Below are positions 6,976-14,989 of a DNA stretch of 31,086 nt, one piece after another. Below the pieces are notes generated by a model that did not search any database, was not told where the DNA came from, and saw nothing but the letters and a program-made list of their open reading frames with translations. Where the stretch lies: contig JBKDZR010000049.1 in assembly GCA_047971485.1 (NCBI GenBank), forward strand, positions 1-31,086, in the 5' to 3' direction. The DNA comes from JBKDZR01 sp047971485 (GTDB taxonomy: Bacteria; Pseudomonadota; Alphaproteobacteria; Rhodobacterales; Rhodobacteraceae). Position 1 is the stretch's first letter; each line of letters opens with the position of its first letter. Both the position numbers and the translations under genes were made by a program.

Positions 6976-9455
6976 GTGCTGTCTATACCCGGCCGAAACG
7001 CTTGCTTGCGCCCATCGCGTCAACCACGGGCAAGGTGCAATGGGCCGGGATGGTGATCCTCGGGGGGATCATTCTGGCCGCGCTGGCTGCCCCGCTGCTC
7101 AGCCCCTATGGGCCATCTCAGAGCGTTTGCGATCCCTTCCAGATGCCCGGAGCAGACCACCCGCTGGGCTGTGATGATGCCGGCCATGACTTGTGGGCAC
7201 AGCTTCTGTACGGGGCGCGGGTGTCGCTGTTCGTCGGGCTGGCGGTGGCGGCGGTCGCCACATCCGTGGCGGTGGCGATTGCCATTGTGGCCGGGCTGGC
7301 CGGCGGATGGGGTGATCGGCTGATCATGCGCTGTGTCGATGTGGTCCTGTCGCTGCCCTTCCTGCCCCTGGTGATCGTGCTGGGCGTGTTTCTGGGGGCC
7401 TCGCTGAGTACCCAGATCGTGGTCATCGCCCTGGTGATGTGGGCCCAGCCGGTGCGTGAGTTGCGCAGCCAGATCCTCTCGGTGCGTGCCCTGGGCTTTG
7501 TCGAGGCCGCCCGTGCCATGGGGGCCAGCGCGCCTCAGATCGGCGCCCGCCATATCCTGCCCGAGATCGCGCCGCTGATCGTGCCGCAATTCGTGCGTAT
7601 CGCCCATAACGCCATTCTGGTGGAAACCTCGTTGTCCTTTCTGGGGTTGGGGGATCCGCTGCAAACCAGTTGGGGGACGATCCTTTATCATGCCAATGCG
7701 CGCACCGCATTCCTGACCGGATCCTGGCTGTGGTGGATCGTGCCGGCGGGGCTGGCGGTGGCAATCACGGTGACGGCGCTGGCCTTTGTGGGTTTTGGCT
7801 TCGACGCGGCACTTGGGCCCCAGACAGGGCGGCGGCGGGGCGCAGTGGCGGCCCCGAACAGCCCGGCAGATCCGCAAGCAGCCCTGTCAATCCGCGATCT
7901 GCGCGTGGTGTTTCGCAACGATACTGGGGAAACCATGGCGGTGCGGGATGTCTCGCTTGATCTGGGGCGCGGCGAGCTGCTGGGCCTGGTCGGCGAAAGT
8001 GGCTCGGGCAAGACGACGACGGCCATGGCCGTGTTGGGCCTGCTGCGCCCACAGGCCCGTGTTGCGCGCGGGGCGATCAGCCTGAGGGGAACCGATCTGC
8101 TGGCCCTGCCCGAGGCCGCGATGCGTGGCCTGCGCGGGCGGCGGATCGCGCTGATCCCGCAATCGGCGATGAATGCGCTGAACCCGGTACTGAGCATCGG
8201 CGATCAGATGGGCGAAACCCTGATCCGCACCGCCGGGCTGGACCGGGCGGCGGCCGAGGCGCGGGTGGGCGTGTGGCTGGCCCGTGTCGGTCTGGCCCCG
8301 GAGCACGCGGGCAGCTATGCGCATCAGCTGTCCGGGGGGATGCGCCAGCGGGCAGTGATCGCCCTTGCGCTGTGCACGGAGCCCGAGGTGGTCATCGCCG
8401 ATGAGCCAACCACGGGGCTGGATGTGCTGGTGCAGGAAGAGATCATGGCCCTGCTGCTGGATCTGCGGGCCAGCTTGAACCTGTCGGTACTGTTCGTCAC
8501 CCATAACCTGCCGCTGATTGCACGCCATGCGGATCGGCTGGCGGTGATGTATCACGGGGCCATCGTCGATCAGGGGAACCTGGCCGAGCTGCGGGCCGGG
8601 GCCTGTCATGCCCATACCAGGGATCTGTTCACCAGCCTGCCGCAACTGGATGAGCCGAAGCGCTGGCCTGAGAGCGCGGGGCAGGGTGCTCCACTGATGG
8701 CGCTTGAACATGTCAGCAAGCGCTTCCAGTCGCGCGGGATCCTTGGCCGGGGTCAGGGCCGAGCGGCGCTGGAAGATGTCTCGCTGGAATTGCGGGCCGG
8801 TGAAAGGCTGGGGCTTGTTGGTGGCTCCGGTGCCGGGAAATCCACCATCACCCGGTTGCTGATGGGGCTGATCGCGCCCGATGCGGGACGGGTTCTGTAC
8901 GAAGGACAGGCCATCAACGGTGCGGCGGATCGGGCCCGTCTGGCCCAGGCGGTACATCTGGTCTTTCAGGATCCCTATGGGTCGATGCGCAATTCCATGT
9001 CCATCCGCGATGTGGTGGCTGAGCCCTTGCGCATCCATGGTGAAACGGATCAGGCGGTGATCGCCGCCAAGGTGGAAGAGGCGCTGGCCGCTGTGCATTT
9101 GCCCCCGGACAGGGCGTTCCAGTCGCGGCTGCCTGTGGCCCTGTCGGGGGGACAGCGCCAGCGTGTGGCCTTTGCACGCGCCATCGTTACACGGCCGAGG
9201 ATCATCATTGCCGATGAACCGACCTCGATGCTGGATCAGTCGGTGCGCATGGAAATCATGGGCGTGCTGGAAGATCTTCGGGTGAAATTCGGGACCTCAG
9301 TGCTGTTTGTGACCCATGATATCGCGCTGGCCCGTCATTTTTGTGATCGAATTGTTGTCCTGCAATCGGGGCGCGTGGTCGAGGAAGGCCCGGCTGATCA
9401 GCTGATCCGTGATCCGCGCGATGCCTATACCCGCAAGCTGATTGCAGCGGCATGA
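6972..9455 (+). CDS. Triple fusion: DppC-type permease plus two ABC ATPase domains (DppD-DppF)
   Basis: 827 residues in one uninterrupted frame. Residues ~1-290 form a DppC/NikC-like permease (N-terminal helix, PLGCDDAGHDLWAQLLYGARVS segment, EAA loop EAARAMGASAPQIGARHILP). Residues ~300-575 are a first ATPase: Walker A GESGSGKTT (341-349), signature LSGGMRQR (453-460), Walker B VVIADEP (473-479), switch FVTHN. Residues ~580-827 are a second ATPase: Walker A GGSGAGKST (617-625), signature LSGGQRQR (724-731), Walker B IIIADEP (744-750), switch FVTHD. Three normally separate subunits are thus one polypeptide, so one copy supplies both ATP sites. The first H-loop reads THN rather than THD, but catalytic residues otherwise look intact. 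It overlaps the upstream permease gene by 4 nt. Confidence 0.93.
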   Translation: MSAVYTRPKRLLAPIASTTGKVQWAGMVILGGIILAALAAPLLSPYGPSQSVCDPFQMPGADHPLGCDDAGHDLWAQLLYGARVSLFVGLAVAAVATSVAVAIAIVAGLAGGWGDRLIMRCVDVVLSLPFLPLVIVLGVFLGASLSTQIVVIALVMWAQPVRELRSQILSVRALGFVEAARAMGASAPQIGARHILPEIAPLIVPQFVRIAHNAILVETSLSFLGLGDPLQTSWGTILYHANARTAFLTGSWLWWIVPAGLAVAITVTALAFVGFGFDAALGPQTGRRRGAVAAPNSPADPQAALSIRDLRVVFRNDTGETMAVRDVSLDLGRGELLGLVGESGSGKTTTAMAVLGLLRPQARVARGAISLRGTDLLALPEAAMRGLRGRRIALIPQSAMNALNPVLSIGDQMGETLIRTAGLDRAAAEARVGVWLARVGLAPEHAGSYAHQLSGGMRQRAVIALALCTEPEVVIADEPTTGLDVLVQEEIMALLLDLRASLNLSVLFVTHNLPLIARHADRLAVMYHGAIVDQGNLAELRAGACHAHTRDLFTSLPQLDEPKRWPESAGQGAPLMALEHVSKRFQSRGILGRGQGRAALEDVSLELRAGERLGLVGGSGAGKSTITRLLMGLIAPDAGRVLYEGQAINGAADRARLAQAVHLVFQDPYGSMRNSMSIRDVVAEPLRIHGETDQAVIAAKVEEALAAVHLPPDRAFQSRLPVALSGGQRQRVAFARAIVTRPRIIIADEPTSMLDQSVRMEIMGVLEDLRVKFGTSVLFVTHDIALARHFCDRIVVLQSGRVVEEGPADQLIRDPRDAYTRKLIAAA

Positions 9456-9462
9456 GGAAAGG

Positions 9463-10275
9463 ATGGCCATGATGATCTGTTTTCGCCCCCTGCTGATCCT
9501 GGTGACGGCTCTGGTGACACTGCCCGCGCAGGCGCATTTTGACGAAGCGGACGCCCGCTCGCGCGAGATCCGGGTGATTGAAGGGCCTGATGGCGGGACG
9601 CAGCTGCTGATCCGTCATCCCCTGACCTTCGCCTATACCGACGAACTGGCTGCCCGCCGCGCCCCGGGGGGGCGGATAGAAGCGCCTTTTCTGATCGAGG
9701 ATATCCTGCGCGGCCAAATCTATTACCGCGTCGATCCTGCTGCCATGGCCGCTGATCCGGAAGGGTTGCGTGCCCTGTTGTTGCGCGACAAGGCCTTTCA
9801 TACCGTCGATGCTGATCGGCTGATGCCTGAGGTGCGGGGTGTGCGGCTGGTGCGGGTTGGGCCCGGTGTCCCGCCGCCGGCCGGCCTGGAGACGCTGCAG
9901 ACCATCCTTGAGGCGCCTCAGGATCAGGCGGCGCTGGAGGGCGCTTATGTCAGCGAACTGACTGTGGTGATGGCCCTTGCCTTGCCTGATCTGCCGCCCG
10001 GTGCCGCGTTCCGCATGACGATTTCCGGCCCCGATTTCTTCATGCCGCCCGAGGTGCATTTCTCGACCCTGTTGGTCGATCATCGTGGCCCGGACCTCAG
10101 GATGAGCGAATATGGGGATTTCTGGCCGCCGGAGATGGTGCTGGAGGCCCATCGGTCTGTGCCATCGGGTGCCCCGTTTTGGGTGGTGCCGCTTGTGGTT
10201 ATTGCCGGGGGCCTGTCCGTACTTCTGATCCTTTGGCGCAGCCGTGCCAGGCGGGATGGGAGGGCTGTGTCATGA
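9463..10275 (+). CDS. Exported single-span membrane-anchored protein, unknown function
   Basis: 270 residues. A signal peptide (FRPLLILVTALVTLPAQA) is followed by HFDEADARSREI, so the predicted mature protein starts with His. About 200 periplasmic residues follow, then one C-terminal helix (WVVPLVVIAGGLSVLLIL) and a basic cytoplasmic tail (RSRARRDGR): a type I topology. I do not recognise the domain. The AHF start plus C-terminal anchor recalls periplasmic metal-binding accessory proteins such as CopC-like or NikK/DUF4198 types, but no diagnostic motif backs that. The start at 9463 has GAGG 5 nt upstream; ATGs at 9469 and 9472 are alternatives. It lies between the transporter and the A-B-A'-B' genes, overlapping the next gene by 4 nt, so it is part of the same system. 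Confidence 0.75.
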   Translation: MAMMICFRPLLILVTALVTLPAQAHFDEADARSREIRVIEGPDGGTQLLIRHPLTFAYTDELAARRAPGGRIEAPFLIEDILRGQIYYRVDPAAMAADPEGLRALLLRDKAFHTVDADRLMPEVRGVRLVRVGPGVPPPAGLETLQTILEAPQDQAALEGAYVSELTVVMALALPDLPPGAAFRMTISGPDFFMPPEVHFSTLLVDHRGPDLRMSEYGDFWPPEMVLEAHRSVPSGAPFWVVPLVVIAGGLSVLLILWRSRARRDGRAVS

Positions 10276-10898
10276 CGGAAAAAGGCGGGCGGTTCCTCTA
10301 TCTGCAGAACGCTGATGGGCCGGGGCCGCAACTTCTGAAGACGCTGCGGGGCCACCGCGTGGATATCGTGCAGCAATATGAAAGCGGGCGGTTGGACTGG
10401 TCGGGCTATCAGATCGTCATGGTCTCGATGGTGTCCGATCAGGTGCATCTGTGCGAGATTTCGGACCAGATCAGCGCCTATCTGGATGGCGGGGGCACGC
10501 TGATCATCAACGGCCATATCGGGCGGCCCTTCCTGCCCGAACTGAGCCGCTATCGCCCTATGGAAAAGCGCGGGCTGGCCGAGTTGGTCATTCACCGCGA
10601 GATGGAACACCCTGCCTTCGGCGCGATGGACACCGGCAGGATGTACAAGCGCCGGGGCGTGGCGGGGTTCTATGGCCGGGGCACCAATCCGCCGCCCGCG
10701 GGGGCGCAGGTGCTGCACTCGGTCGGGCCGGATCGCCTCGCGGTGGATTGGCTTTATGAAAGGCCCGGCGGTGGGCGCATCTTTGTCCATTCCGGGATCG
10801 AACTGTGGATGTTCCTGGCCGGCGACATGGACCGCGGCCCCAGCTATCTGCAGCAGTTTTTCGACTGGTTTTCCTCGACATCGGAGATCGCGGCATGA
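10272..10898 (+). CDS. Unrecognised GATase-I-like protein, type A (first copy)
   Basis: 208 residues, cytosolic. No family recognised. The strand pattern with LDGGGTLIINGH (71-82) recalls the flavodoxin-like fold of class I glutamine amidotransferase/ThuA-like proteins, but the nucleophile-elbow position reads NGH (80-82) with no catalytic Cys. A strongly conserved stretch follows: RPFLP (85-89), then RRGVAGFYGRGTNP (127-140), GPDRLAVDW (152-160) and PGGGRIFVHSG (165-175). These motifs recur in the A' protein at 11557, showing duplication. The start overlaps the previous stop (ATGA), and the stop overlaps the B gene by 4 nt, so A and B are translationally coupled and may form a complex. Confidence 0.8.
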   Translation: MTEKGGRFLYLQNADGPGPQLLKTLRGHRVDIVQQYESGRLDWSGYQIVMVSMVSDQVHLCEISDQISAYLDGGGTLIINGHIGRPFLPELSRYRPMEKRGLAELVIHREMEHPAFGAMDTGRMYKRRGVAGFYGRGTNPPPAGAQVLHSVGPDRLAVDWLYERPGGGRIFVHSGIELWMFLAGDMDRGPSYLQQFFDWFSSTSEIAA

Positions 10899-11560
10899 CG
10901 GCACGCAAGCCCCCTCGGGTCGGGATCATTGATGGCGGCGCGGCCTATCATCTGGACAGTTTTGAGCGCCCGCCCCTGAAGCGCTATTTTGATCGGGTGA
11001 TCTATCTGCGCGATCTGCCGGTCAGCGACCTGTCCGACCTGGATATCCTGATCGTGCCCTGCCGAACCAACCCCTATTGGTTGACGCAGGTTTCGCTTCA
11101 GTTGCAGGGGTTCATGGCGCAGGGCGGTACGCTTGCAGTGATGGGTGAAACAGCCCCGGATCGCTGGTTGCCCGATATCGTCATCCGTCCGGTTGAGACC
11201 AATTTCTGGTGGTGGCTGGAACCGGGGGCCGATCTTGGCCTGCGGATGTGTGCCCCGGGCCACAGCATGAACCGCTACATCACGCGTACGGCGGCCACCT
11301 TTCATTTGCATGGGGTCTTTCCTGAACTCTGCCCCAGCCAGCGCCCGCTGATTGCCACGAAGGAAGGCGAGTGCCTGATGTTCGAAGATCTGGCCCGTCA
11401 CGCCCCGGGCCGTCTGATCGCCACCACTTTTGATCCGTTCTTTCACCATGGCCAGTTCTTCATGCCAGCCACGACGGCTTTCCTTGAGGGGCTGCTGCCC
11501 TGGCTGATCGACAGCCACGATGCCGAGGAAATGCTGGCGGCCCGGCAGGCTGGGACATGA
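10895..11560 (+). CDS. Unrecognised GATase-I-like protein, type B (first copy)
   Basis: 221 residues, cytosolic. No family recognised. It begins with a strand and loop VGIIDGGAAYHLDSFE (9-24), then DLDILIVPCRTN (48-59) with a Cys at 56 shared with B'. GGTLAVMGE (77-85) occupies the position of a GATase-I nucleophile elbow without a Cys. Highly conserved aromatic/His motifs follow: TNFWWWL (102-108), FHLHG (136-140), TTFDPFFHHG (177-186) and FMPATT (189-194). The His clusters could bind a metal or polar ligand (inference). It overlaps A (4 nt) and A' (4 nt) and is paralogous to the gene at 12168. Confidence 0.8.
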   Translation: MTARKPPRVGIIDGGAAYHLDSFERPPLKRYFDRVIYLRDLPVSDLSDLDILIVPCRTNPYWLTQVSLQLQGFMAQGGTLAVMGETAPDRWLPDIVIRPVETNFWWWLEPGADLGLRMCAPGHSMNRYITRTAATFHLHGVFPELCPSQRPLIATKEGECLMFEDLARHAPGRLIATTFDPFFHHGQFFMPATTAFLEGLLPWLIDSHDAEEMLAARQAGT

Positions 11561-12177
11561 GCGGGCCTGTTCTGTTCATCGCCTCGGCCACAGCGCATGG
11601 CGGATCGTTCGGTCTGGTGGCTGCCCGGGCCGGGGTGCGGGTGGTGCCGCAATGGCAGCTTTGCGCGGCGGATCTGGACGACGCGGCGGGGCTGATCACC
11701 ACCATGCATCTGGACCAGCCGGGTCTGATGGGCTTTGTGCCGCAGATCTCGGCGCTGTTGGCGCGCGCTGGGCGCTGGGTCTTCAACGGCCACATGATGC
11801 GGCCTTTCCTGCCCGGACTGGCCCCCTATGTGCCGCTGATCCGGCCGGGGCGCGCGGATCTGGCACTGAGTACACTGGCCGATCATCCGGTTTTCGCCGG
11901 CATCTCGCGTGAGGGGATGAGCACCCGCAAGGGCGTGGCCGGTTTCTATGGACGGGGCTACAATCCCTTGCCGCAAGGGGCCGTTGCGATCACCGGGATC
12001 GGCCCGGCGCGGCACCCGGTGGATTGGGATTGGGCCGTGCCGGGGGGAGGGCGGCTGTTTTCCCATGCCGGCAACGATCTGGCCGGCAATGCGGAAAACC
12101 CCGAGGCCGAGGCCCGCCTGGCCGCCAATATCATCGCCTGGACCCAGAAGACCGAGGGGGCCCTGCCATGGGGCTGA
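11557..12177 (+). CDS. Unrecognised GATase-I-like protein, type A' (second copy)
   Basis: 206 residues, paralogue of the A protein at 10272. Shared motifs appear in the same order: FNGHMMRPFLP (76-86; NGH at 77-79), HPVF, RKGVAGFYGRGYNP, GPARHPVDW and PGGGRLFSHAG. The N-terminal quarter is much less similar, which suggests a diverged partner or ligand surface. No signal peptide, no Cys at the nucleophile-elbow position. Overlaps B by 4 nt and B' by 10 nt. It is more likely a functional second subunit than a fresh duplicate, because divergence is considerable while core motifs are intact. Confidence 0.8.
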   Translation: MSGPVLFIASATAHGGSFGLVAARAGVRVVPQWQLCAADLDDAAGLITTMHLDQPGLMGFVPQISALLARAGRWVFNGHMMRPFLPGLAPYVPLIRPGRADLALSTLADHPVFAGISREGMSTRKGVAGFYGRGYNPLPQGAVAITGIGPARHPVDWDWAVPGGGRLFSHAGNDLAGNAENPEAEARLAANIIAWTQKTEGALPWG

Positions 12178-12773
12178 TCGCCGTTCATCCGGGCGCCTAT
12201 TACCATATCGAAAGCCTTGAGGGGCCGCGCTATGCCGGGCTGTTCGATCGCCTGATCCGGCCGGAGGCTCTTTTGGATCTGGCCCTGTCCCCCAATGACA
12301 TCCTGCTGGTGCCCTGCCGCACCCCGGCAGAGCGGATGCTGCCTCATGCTGCGCGGCTGCTGGCCCATCTGTCCCGTGGCGGCACCATCGTGGCTATGGG
12401 TGAAAGTCATTCCGAGGCCTGGCTGCCGGGGTTCGGGTTTCATGGGCAGCCGACGAATTATTGGTGGTGGCTGGACAAGGATGGTGATCTCGGGGTGCAG
12501 ATCACGTCGCCAGATCATCCGATGTTCGATCACCTGGCACCCGAGGCCCTCAGTTGGCATCTGCATGGCTGGTTCACGCCCGCCCCGGGGACCGAGGTCA
12601 TCGCCACCAATGCCGAAGGCGGTCCGATCCTGATCGACGACAGGGCGACAACGGCGGGGCGCATGATCCTGACCACGCTGGATCCCTTTTATCACCATGG
12701 CAGCCATTTCATGCCCGCCACGACGCGCTTTCTGGATGGGTTCCTGCCCTGGTTGCGCAGCTTGGCGAGATGA
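12168..12773 (+). CDS. Unrecognised GATase-I-like protein, type B' (second copy)
   Basis: 201 residues, paralogue of the B protein at 10895. It keeps GAYYHIESLE (9-18), DILLVPCRTP (44-53; Cys50), GGTIVAMGES (71-80), TNYWWWL (96-102), WHLHG (130-134), TTLDPFYHHG (169-178) and FMPATT (181-186). The C-terminus ends LPWLRSLAR, shorter than B. It is the last gene of the operon that starts at 3733. The ATG lies inside the end of A' (10-nt overlap). The invariant DPFxHHG and HLHG motifs in both B proteins are the best handle for finding relatives. Confidence 0.8.
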   Translation: MGLIAVHPGAYYHIESLEGPRYAGLFDRLIRPEALLDLALSPNDILLVPCRTPAERMLPHAARLLAHLSRGGTIVAMGESHSEAWLPGFGFHGQPTNYWWWLDKDGDLGVQITSPDHPMFDHLAPEALSWHLHGWFTPAPGTEVIATNAEGGPILIDDRATTAGRMILTTLDPFYHHGSHFMPATTRFLDGFLPWLRSLAR

Positions 12774-12937
12774 GGCGGGGCTGCAGATCTTGCCACCCGG
12801 TTTCGCGCAAGGGCATGGCCGCGAAGTCGCTAAACGTCCCAGGCCAGATAAGATCCGCGCCGCATGCCGCGAAGGGCTGGCTTGGCAAGCGCCATGCCCA
12901 TGGTAACATGATCGGGACCTGCTGCTTTTCGTGACCG
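12774..12937 (+). promoter_or_regulatory. Intergenic region before the LysR gene
   Basis: No gene seen in these 164 nt. A short dyad GCTTGGCAAGC at 12880-12890, about 48 nt before the LysR start, has the T-N(x)-A palindromic look of a LysR self-regulatory site. A near-duplicate stretch GCATG(G)CCGCGAAG occurs around 12815 and 12863. No convincing intrinsic terminator for the upstream operon was found. Confidence 0.3.
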
Positions 12938-13852
12938 ATGGACATCATACAGCTGAAAGCTTTTCTCGCCGTTGCCGATACCCTGCATTTCGGTCAGGCG
13001 GCGCAATCCCTGCATATGTTGCCCTCGTCGCTGGGGCGCCATATCCGCATGCTGGAAGAGCAACTGGATCGTCGCCTTTTCGAGCGCACCACCCGCAATG
13101 TTGCCCTGACCGAGGCCGGTGGCGAGATCCTGGAAGAGGCACGGGCCCTGGTCGCCCATTTTGACCAGTTCGAGGAACGCCTGCGCGGGTTGCGGCGGGC
13201 GGAATCGCAGGTGCTGCGGATCGGCGCCATCGACAGCGCGGCCACCGGGCTGATCCCGCAGCTGCTGCATCTGCTGCGTGTCGAAGCGCCGGAATTCGAC
13301 GTGGAACTGGTCGAGAACAAGACGTTCAACCTGTTACCCAAGCTGCTCAGCGGTGGCCTGGATCTGGCCTTTTGTCGTCTGCCGGAGGTACGCGATCCGC
13401 ATCTTCACATCCGTACCCTGTTCTATGAAACCATGGTTGTCGCCCTACCCTGCGCGCACCCGCTGGCCGGATGTGACCGGCTGGTGGTGCAGGATTTGGC
13501 GGATCAGCCGATGATCGTGCCTGATCGCCGCTCCCGCCGGTATTCCCATGACTTGACGATCAAGCTGTTCTCCGATGCCGGCCTGCATCCCCATGTCGCC
13601 CAGTACGCGGCGGAAAAGCATACGATCATCGGTTTGGTCAGTACGGGAACCGGCCTGGCGATCCTGCCGCGCTGGATGACGCGGATCGCCGTGCCGGGGG
13701 TGCGCTTCATCCCGCTGGAGCCGACGAAAAACGCGGAATGGCCGCAAAGTGTGATCGCTGTGGCCTGGCCGCGTGCGACCCGCGATCCACGGCGCGACAA
13801 GGTCATGGCCGTGTTGCAGCGCCACCTAGATGCGATTGCCGCAACGGCCTGA
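12938..13852 (+). CDS. LysR-family transcriptional regulator
   Basis: 304 residues. The N-terminal winged helix-turn-helix (residues 1-60) has MDIIQLKAFLAVADTLHFGQAAQSL, then SSLGRHIRMLEEQL and LFERTTRNVALTEAG, as in the LysR family. The effector-binding domain follows, with RIGAIDSAATGLIPQLL, DLAFCRLPE, and GLAILPRW near the end. The C-terminus abuts, without a gap, the converging sugar-acid dehydratase gene. The likely target is that dehydratase/TTT-transporter operon, though its promoter is 6 kb away; the upstream ABC operon is the alternative. Effector unknown, probably an organic or sugar acid. Confidence 0.9.
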   Translation: MDIIQLKAFLAVADTLHFGQAAQSLHMLPSSLGRHIRMLEEQLDRRLFERTTRNVALTEAGGEILEEARALVAHFDQFEERLRGLRRAESQVLRIGAIDSAATGLIPQLLHLLRVEAPEFDVELVENKTFNLLPKLLSGGLDLAFCRLPEVRDPHLHIRTLFYETMVVALPCAHPLAGCDRLVVQDLADQPMIVPDRRSRRYSHDLTIKLFSDAGLHPHVAQYAAEKHTIIGLVSTGTGLAILPRWMTRIAVPGVRFIPLEPTKNAEWPQSVIAVAWPRATRDPRRDKVMAVLQRHLDAIAATA

Positions 13853-14989
13853 TCAGCGCCCCACCACCGATCCGTCATGGCCGATGGCCGGACTGAGGCT
13901 GCGCTGACGGGCGGGAAAGCGGATTTCCATGTCATCGGCCAGTGCGATGCCCAGACCAGGGCCAGCGGGGGTCTCAAGATAGCCGTCCTTCAGTGTAAGG
14001 GGGTGGGCCAGCATGGAATCCTCGGATCCGTCGATATTGAAACTGGGGAATTCCTGGATCAGGAAGGCCGAGGAACTCAGGTCCAGTTGCAGGCAGGCAG
14101 CGGTGGACACCGGGCCCAGTGGGTTATGGGGCGCGATCCGGGCCTCGGCAGCCTCGGCCAGGGTGGCGGCCTTGAACGAGGGTGTCAGTCCGCCGATGGC
14201 GCAGACATCGGGGCGCAGTACCTTGACGCCGATACGCAGCAACGTGGCGAACTCGGCCAGTGAAACTGCACGCTCGCCGGTGGCGATGGGGATGGGGGCG
14301 GCGCGGACGACCTCAGCCATGGCTTCGGGACTTTCGGGGGGGATCGGATCCTCGAAGAACAGGGGCGTGGCGGGTTCGATGCCGCGTGCGATGGCGATGG
14401 CCTCGGTGACGGTGAAGGCGCGATGGGCCTCGATGCAGAGGTCGAAATCGGGGCCGACGGCATCGCGGCAGGCCAGAACCTTGTCGATTGCGGTGCCGAT
14501 CCGAACGGCATGGACGTGATCGCGCGCCGCCATGGTTGGCTCTTTCATCGAGGGCAGCACCACGCGCACCGCATCGAAGCCCTGGGCCTTGACCCGCTTG
14601 CTGGCTGCGGCCAGTTCATCAGGGGTTTCGCCGAAGGCGACGGCATAGGTGCGTACCTTGTCGCGTGTGGCACCGCCGACAAGATCGCAAATCGGGACCC
14701 CCAGTGTCTTGGCGCGCAGATCCCACAGGGCGATGTCGATGGCGGCCAGTGCGCTGAGCAGGACCGAACTGCGAAAGAAGGTACTGCGCTGGATGTACTG
14801 CCAATGATGTTCGATCCGGCGGGCATCCTGGCCGATGAAATACCCGGCCAGCTTGCCGATCTCGGTGCGTACGGCATCAAGATGCGCCCAGTCGCCGGCC
14901 TCGCCGATGCCGGTGGTGCCGTCGGCGGTTTCCACTTGGGCGAACAGATAGGGCCCGGCCTCGCGGGTGGTGATGTTGGTGATGATCAT
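13853..14989 (-). CDS. Enolase-superfamily sugar-acid dehydratase (mandelate racemase/galactonate dehydratase type)
   Basis: 378 residues. Mandelate racemase/muconate lactonising enzyme superfamily member, expected to abstract the proton alpha to a carboxylate and eliminate water from an aldonate-like acid. Candidate Mg2+ ligands are E187 (IEAHRAF), E213 (FFEDPIPPE) and E239 (ATGER); H189 and H288 (APHNPLGPVSTAAC) are catalytic-base candidates, as in galactonate dehydratase-like enzymes. The N-terminal capping domain is complete. It is the last gene of the tct operon and overlaps tctA by 4 nt, so the transporter probably brings in its substrate. The exact sugar acid cannot be told from sequence. 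Confidence 0.85.
   Translation of the reverse strand: MIITNITTREAGPYLFAQVETADGTTGIGEAGDWAHLDAVRTEIGKLAGYFIGQDARRIEHHWQYIQRSTFFRSSVLLSALAAIDIALWDLRAKTLGVPICDLVGGATRDKVRTYAVAFGETPDELAAASKRVKAQGFDAVRVVLPSMKEPTMAARDHVHAVRIGTAIDKVLACRDAVGPDFDLCIEAHRAFTVTEAIAIARGIEPATPLFFEDPIPPESPEAMAEVVRAAPIPIATGERAVSLAEFATLLRIGVKVLRPDVCAIGGLTPSFKAATLAEAAEARIAPHNPLGPVSTAACLQLDLSSSAFLIQEFPSFNIDGSEDSMLAHPLTLKDGYLETPAGPGLGIALADDMEIRFPARQRSLSPAIGHDGSVVGR

Noticed and set aside
7887..9098. 403-codon minus-strand open frame opposite the ABC ATPase domains
   Set aside because: Shadow frame rich in His/Gln/Arg with no recognisable motif.
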